64,000 bases of DNA from Myxococcales bacterium. Lineage in GTDB: Bacteria > Myxococcota_A > UBA9160 > UBA4427. Numbering within the stretch: position 1 is the stretch's first letter; each line of letters opens with the position of its first letter. A model generated the notes under the pieces. It did no database searches. It saw only the letters and a program-made list of their open reading frames with translations, and had not been told where the DNA came from. This document shows, piece after piece, positions 60,952 to 64,000 of this stretch. A program made the translations under genes and the position numbers. Location: NCBI GenBank assembly GCA_012960035.1, contig DUBZ01000037.1, positions 52,830-116,829 of the forward strand, given 5' to 3'.

Positions 60952-61458
60952 TCAGGCCGCCGGTGCGGGTGCAGCGTGCACCACCCGAAAGCGCATGCAG
61001 ACGACGGGCGGGTCCGGAGGCAGCTCTCTTCCGATGCGCTCGCATTCGCGAACGAAGAAGGCACGGTGCGCCGCGCGCCAGTAGGCCAGGCTGCCGTCTC
61101 CTTCTCCCTCGTCGCTGGCAAATTCGGCATCGACTTCCAGAAACGGAACGACCCTCACTTGCGTCAGTTCGATCACGGCAAGAGGTGCCCCCGCCCAACC
61201 GACGATGACTTCGCGATCGCCCACAGCCGGCAGCGGGTCGCCGTCGGCCTCCCACGCCCACAGCAAGCCGGCCGTCGCGCTCTTGCGACCCTGGCGAACG
61301 AGTTCTCCCAGTTCGCTCGCGAGTTCGGCCGAGTCGCCGAACCACCCGACGGGCGGCAACGCTTCGGTGCAGTCGAATCCCTGCTCGACCAACGCCGTGC
61401 GCACGGCTTCTTCGCTCCATCGAGGCTGATTGGTCACTTCACCCGGGTCTCCCGACAC
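60952..61458 (-). CDS. ASCH-domain protein
   Basis: A protein of about 168 residues. RKSATAGLLWAWEADGDPLPAVGDREVIVGW is the ASCH barrel opening, with the SATAGLL loop typical of the Gly-rich nucleic-acid-facing edge. ALAVIELTQVRVVPFLEVDAEFASDEGEGDGSL and YWRAAHRAFF then ECERIG complete the fold. ASCH proteins bind RNA or act as amidohydrolases on modified nucleosides such as N4-acetylcytidine. The start is uncertain: GTG at 61458 or 61437 gives a normal length. An ATG at 61533 lies inside the 93-bp repeat and is rejected. Confidence 0.78.
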   Translation of the reverse strand: MSGDPGEVTNQPRWSEEAVRTALVEQGFDCTEALPPVGWFGDSAELASELGELVRQGRKSATAGLLWAWEADGDPLPAVGDREVIVGWAGAPLAVIELTQVRVVPFLEVDAEFASDEGEGDGSLAYWRAAHRAFFVRECERIGRELPPDPPVVCMRFRVVHAAPAPAA

Positions 61459-61509
61459 GCTCGGCCATGACTGCGAAGATACTGCGATAGAATCCGCGCC
61501 AGCAACGCG

Positions 61510-61602
61510 GAGAATAGGAATGATAAGGCCCATTCTCTGGAGATGTTCGTGTATCTCTACACGACGAACGCAGTCATACCGCACCCTCAGCCCCGAACCG
61601 GG
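61510..61602. repeat. 93-bp direct repeat, copy A
   Basis: Matches 63825-63917 in the same orientation over 93 bp with four mismatches and no gaps. Read on the minus strand it ends 51 bp before the ASCH start and contains a conserved hairpin (GTGTA and TACAC arms around a four-base loop, where one mismatch falls). It probably contains promoter or leader sequence. The 171 bp between this copy and the haloperoxidase stop hold no supported gene. Confidence 0.95.
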
Positions 61603-61773
61603 CCTATGTTTGCGAGGACCCAGGCGGAAGATGAGCTCAGCTGAAGAAGATGCCCGCGACCCGCCACCGGGCTTCTCTCTCCCCGGCCCTTGGTTTGACA
61701 TATCGTCCGTTATCAGCACATTTGGGGAAACGGGGGCTTGTTTTTCCTATGCGCCCCCGCTGACGCGCGAGTT

Positions 61774-63768
61774 CTAGCGCAGGGTTTTCGTCCTCGACCA
61801 GGCCCCCGCACCCATCAAGCTGAGCACTAGAGCGAAGGATCCAAAACCCGGCAGGGTGGGAACCGGGTAGGATTCGAAATAACCGAGTGCCTTGGCAAAG
61901 GCATCTTCCCCGACTTGCTGTCCGATATAACGCCCGGGGATGTCGTCCGCGGCGGGATGGATCCCCCCCCAGATACGAGACAGACTCGTCTGGTCCGATG
62001 CATCGTTATAGGTTGCCCACTGCAGCGTGATGTCTACGCTCGGCCCATCCTCGAAGACCAGGAACTCGTTGGCTGGGCAGAGGAACTCACCCAGTCCGCC
62101 GGGGAAGTAGGGCGACCCGGTGATGTTGGTCAGGATGACCGCGCCGGCGCGGCTGTAGGTGCTATGCCCGGACACGTAGCCCGCGAAAGGTGGTGTGACG
62201 AAACTGGGTCGCTGGTAGGGCCACCAGTTCTCGGCCAGGATCCAGCCGACACCTGCTTGGTCGACCTCCGGGTCGGCGATTTCATCGGGCCCGCGCCAGG
62301 CGTAGAATGCGATCTTTCCTTCCGACCCGGCCAGGTCCTCGTGGCGTTCTCCCGGTGCGGTGGTCGCAGCCGTCACCAATTCGATCAGGCCCGGGTACAA
62401 GGAGATGCCCTCGGCATGGTAAGAAACCTCGAACGGGTCAGATGATTGTCCGCGGTCAGCCATGTAACGAAGTGCCGAGATCGGGCGCGTGTAGTCGTAC
62501 CAGCCCTTGATTCCCCAGGCGGCCACGGCGCTGTCGTGCATCGCACCTCCGAGGGCGAAGTAGAGCTTTACATCCCATTCGAGGTCGTCGAGAACCTCGC
62601 CCTGGCCCTGGAATTTCTTTTCGGTCAGCGGGTGATCGGAGACGTAGTTGGCGATCACGAACCAGTGCCCGGGCGGGGTCTCGGAATCGGGCCCGTCTGC
62701 CCAGAACTCAGCGAGTACTCGGGCGTAGTCGCCTCGGGGAACCACCTGCGGGGTGTAGGGCAGGCCCGTAATGGGGTTGAGCGAGTGCCCGGTTCCCCAG
62801 TCGCCGCCGTTCGAAAAGTCGTAGAAGCTCTGGAAGTCATGGGCGGGGGGGAGCGCGGCGTTGCCGATGGCGCCTGGTGAGATGTCGATGGTGACCCCGT
62901 CGGTCGGATCGAGATGGCTCGACCAGACGGACACCATTTCGAAGCCCCACTTGTAATCCGCATCCGTTGCCGTGCCGATCAGGGGCGGTGAACCGGGATC
63001 GTGGTAGACCCAATAATCGAAGCCCCCGCGTTGATTGATCGTGCGATCGGTTTCGCTGAGCGCAAATGCAGACACCTGGCCCCACTCGGGACTCAGGAAA
63101 GGGGGAAACCCCGTGGCGATGGGGTTGCCCGCCTGGTCTACGAAAAAATCGAGAGCCAGCGGCTGCCAGCGGTTCGGATCGGTGATATCCGGATTTCCAG
63201 GAAGCGTGGGAATCAGGGGGGCGTTGACGGGGACGTAGTAGAGGTTTTCATACCCTCCCGCCTCGTTCGAATTGTCGAGGCTTCCGAAAGCGAGCACGGT
63301 CTCCGCGATCCGGTTGCCCAGGGCAGCGGGGGTGTTTCCAAAGGTGTCGAATTCATTGATGTCGTATCCGTAGGACAGCATCAGGAGGTCGAAGGCCAGC
63401 ATCGCTTCCGTTTCTCCCGGAGACAGTAAGAACCGCTCTTGGAGGATGCGATAACAGGCAAAGCTCAGGGTTTCCGCCCTTGCCGCGGCGACGTCCACCA
63501 CGGACATCTTTTCCTGGTGGAGATAGTTCACCGCGCTTGGATCATACGCCGCCCACGCATCCCACATCGCCACCGAGACATGCCAGAGATTTCTCGCGTG
63601 GATTGTTGGCCGGGCCAGATCGCCGCGAATCGCGTCGAGGAGGGCCTCGTTCCACTCGCGTGCGATCGACTGTGCGCCGACAGGCGCCGCAAACGCAAGG
63701 CAGAGAGCGGTCGACACGGACACAAGGATGCCGCGATGAATTCGTCCTAGCTTCCGTATCAACCGCAT
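61774..63768 (-). CDS. vanadium-haloperoxidase/PAP2-like exported protein
   Basis: A 664-residue protein with a signal peptide (residues 12-33, ending APVGAQS). The all-helical PAP2/vanadium haloperoxidase fold shows in REWNEALLDAIRGDLARPTIHARNLWH, and in FAGYVSGHSTYSRAGA (His535, acid-base) and SLSRIWGGIHPAADD (with Arg and His604, the vanadate or phosphate ligand). It would halogenate or dephosphorylate outside the cell. The C terminus (VPTLPGFG, then a hydrophobic stretch and WSRTKTLR) looks like an IPTL/PEP-CTERM-type sorting signal. A 93-bp repeat lies 56 bp before the start. Confidence 0.87.
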   Translation of the reverse strand: MRLIRKLGRIHRGILVSVSTALCLAFAAPVGAQSIAREWNEALLDAIRGDLARPTIHARNLWHVSVAMWDAWAAYDPSAVNYLHQEKMSVVDVAAARAETLSFACYRILQERFLLSPGETEAMLAFDLLMLSYGYDINEFDTFGNTPAALGNRIAETVLAFGSLDNSNEAGGYENLYYVPVNAPLIPTLPGNPDITDPNRWQPLALDFFVDQAGNPIATGFPPFLSPEWGQVSAFALSETDRTINQRGGFDYWVYHDPGSPPLIGTATDADYKWGFEMVSVWSSHLDPTDGVTIDISPGAIGNAALPPAHDFQSFYDFSNGGDWGTGHSLNPITGLPYTPQVVPRGDYARVLAEFWADGPDSETPPGHWFVIANYVSDHPLTEKKFQGQGEVLDDLEWDVKLYFALGGAMHDSAVAAWGIKGWYDYTRPISALRYMADRGQSSDPFEVSYHAEGISLYPGLIELVTAATTAPGERHEDLAGSEGKIAFYAWRGPDEIADPEVDQAGVGWILAENWWPYQRPSFVTPPFAGYVSGHSTYSRAGAVILTNITGSPYFPGGLGEFLCPANEFLVFEDGPSVDITLQWATYNDASDQTSLSRIWGGIHPAADDIPGRYIGQQVGEDAFAKALGYFESYPVPTLPGFGSFALVLSLMGAGAWSRTKTLR

Positions 63769-63824
63769 CTGTTAGATCACTCCGTCGCCTGCACATGAGG
63801 AATGGCTCGGTTTGCACAATGTCC

Positions 63825-63917
63825 GAGAATAGGAATGATAAGGCCCATTGTCTAAAGATGTTCGTGTATCTGTACACGACGAACGCAGTCATACCGCACC
63901 CTCAGCCCCGAACCGGG
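63825..63917. repeat. 93-bp direct repeat, copy B
   Basis: Same as copy A at 61510-61602, 89 of 93 bases identical. On the minus strand it ends 56 bp before the haloperoxidase start, the same relation copy A has to the ASCH gene. The 83 bp beyond it to the window end show nothing identifiable. Confidence 0.95.
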
Positions 63918-64000
63918 ACTTGGGCCTACTCGGATTGAGCGTCCGCCATCGCCGCGAAAGTTGATCCGATCCGTGGTGGCCGGTTCTGCATCCAGGATCG

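Noticed and set aside
60707..61420. 237-residue minus-strand frame ending in Pro-Ile repeats
   Set aside because: The repeat comes from translating the AGGGAT array; the rest is a shadow of the ASCH gene in another frame.
61531..61533. ATG start for the ASCH gene inside the 93-bp repeat
   Set aside because: The same bases occur before the unrelated haloperoxidase gene as leader, and the added residues do not resemble an ASCH N terminus.
1..64000. CRISPR array, prophage, integrase, transposase or toxin-antitoxin genes
   Set aside because: None seen. The only tandem array is the AGGGAT hexamer and the only dispersed repeat is the 93-bp pair; neither has spacer structure.

Overview
The window looks like a chromosomal stretch of a moderately high-GC, Gram-negative, largely aerobic bacterium with a big catabolic gene repertoire. 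Evidence is an outer-membrane beta-barrel protein, exported sulfatases, three cytochromes P450, three luciferase-like (probably F420-dependent) oxidoreductases, several amidohydrolases, crotonases, short-chain dehydrogenases and a single-chain acyl-CoA carboxylase. This mix is typical of uncultured deep-branching proteobacterial, Myxococcota or Binatota-type genomes. There is no rRNA, intact tRNA or universal marker here, so the lineage is inference. There are no ribosomal genes, phage genes, transposases or CRISPR arrays.

Layout. 1-12 kb: small SnoaL-fold proteins, an LLM oxidoreductase, a crotonase, a nitroreductase, a gamma-glutamyltransferase-like protein, a TauE-type exporter, a DUF2889 protein, a DapB-like dehydrogenase, two TIM-barrel amidohydrolases and P450 no. 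1. 12-24 kb: a 1108-residue carboxylase with an FAD monooxygenase just upstream, an LLM oxidoreductase, a coupled MaoC-type hydratase pair, a MoaD-like protein next to a tungsten-type aldehyde:ferredoxin oxidoreductase, a membrane-anchored sulfatase and an SDR. 24-34 kb: a molybdopterin oxidoreductase, a membrane glycosyltransferase with TPRs, two SDRs, a TauD-type dioxygenase, a D-aminoacylase-type amidohydrolase and a glyoxalase-fold protein, closed by a strong bidirectional terminator. 34-38 kb: a zone of gene decay holding an internally deleted crotonase, a start-less TetR remnant and an internally deleted peroxiredoxin, around P450 no. 2 and an LLM oxidoreductase. 38-46 kb: a nitrobindin-like protein, an outer-membrane barrel, P450 no. 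3, an LRAT-fold protein, a DUF2855 protein and a RecQ-type helicase with long histone-H1-like basic tails.

46-61 kb: a sulfatase, a crotonase, a CHK-type kinase and a carotenoid-desaturase-like oxidoreductase read away from a TetR regulator across a perfect 11-bp inverted repeat. The regulator leads a same-strand run: TetR, two tandemly duplicated sulfatases, a secreted hypothetical, a small membrane protein, an HSL-type hydrolase and a FabH-like synthase. This is the best candidate for a coherent, regulated and possibly undescribed pathway, perhaps uptake and breakdown of a sulfated or acylated compound. 60.7-64 kb: a telomere-like (AGGGAT)9 array, an ASCH-domain gene and a vanadium-haloperoxidase-like gene. 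The last two are each preceded at about 50 bp by a copy of the same 93-bp direct repeat.

Functional assignments rest on reading motifs and family resemblance by eye; no database search was run.
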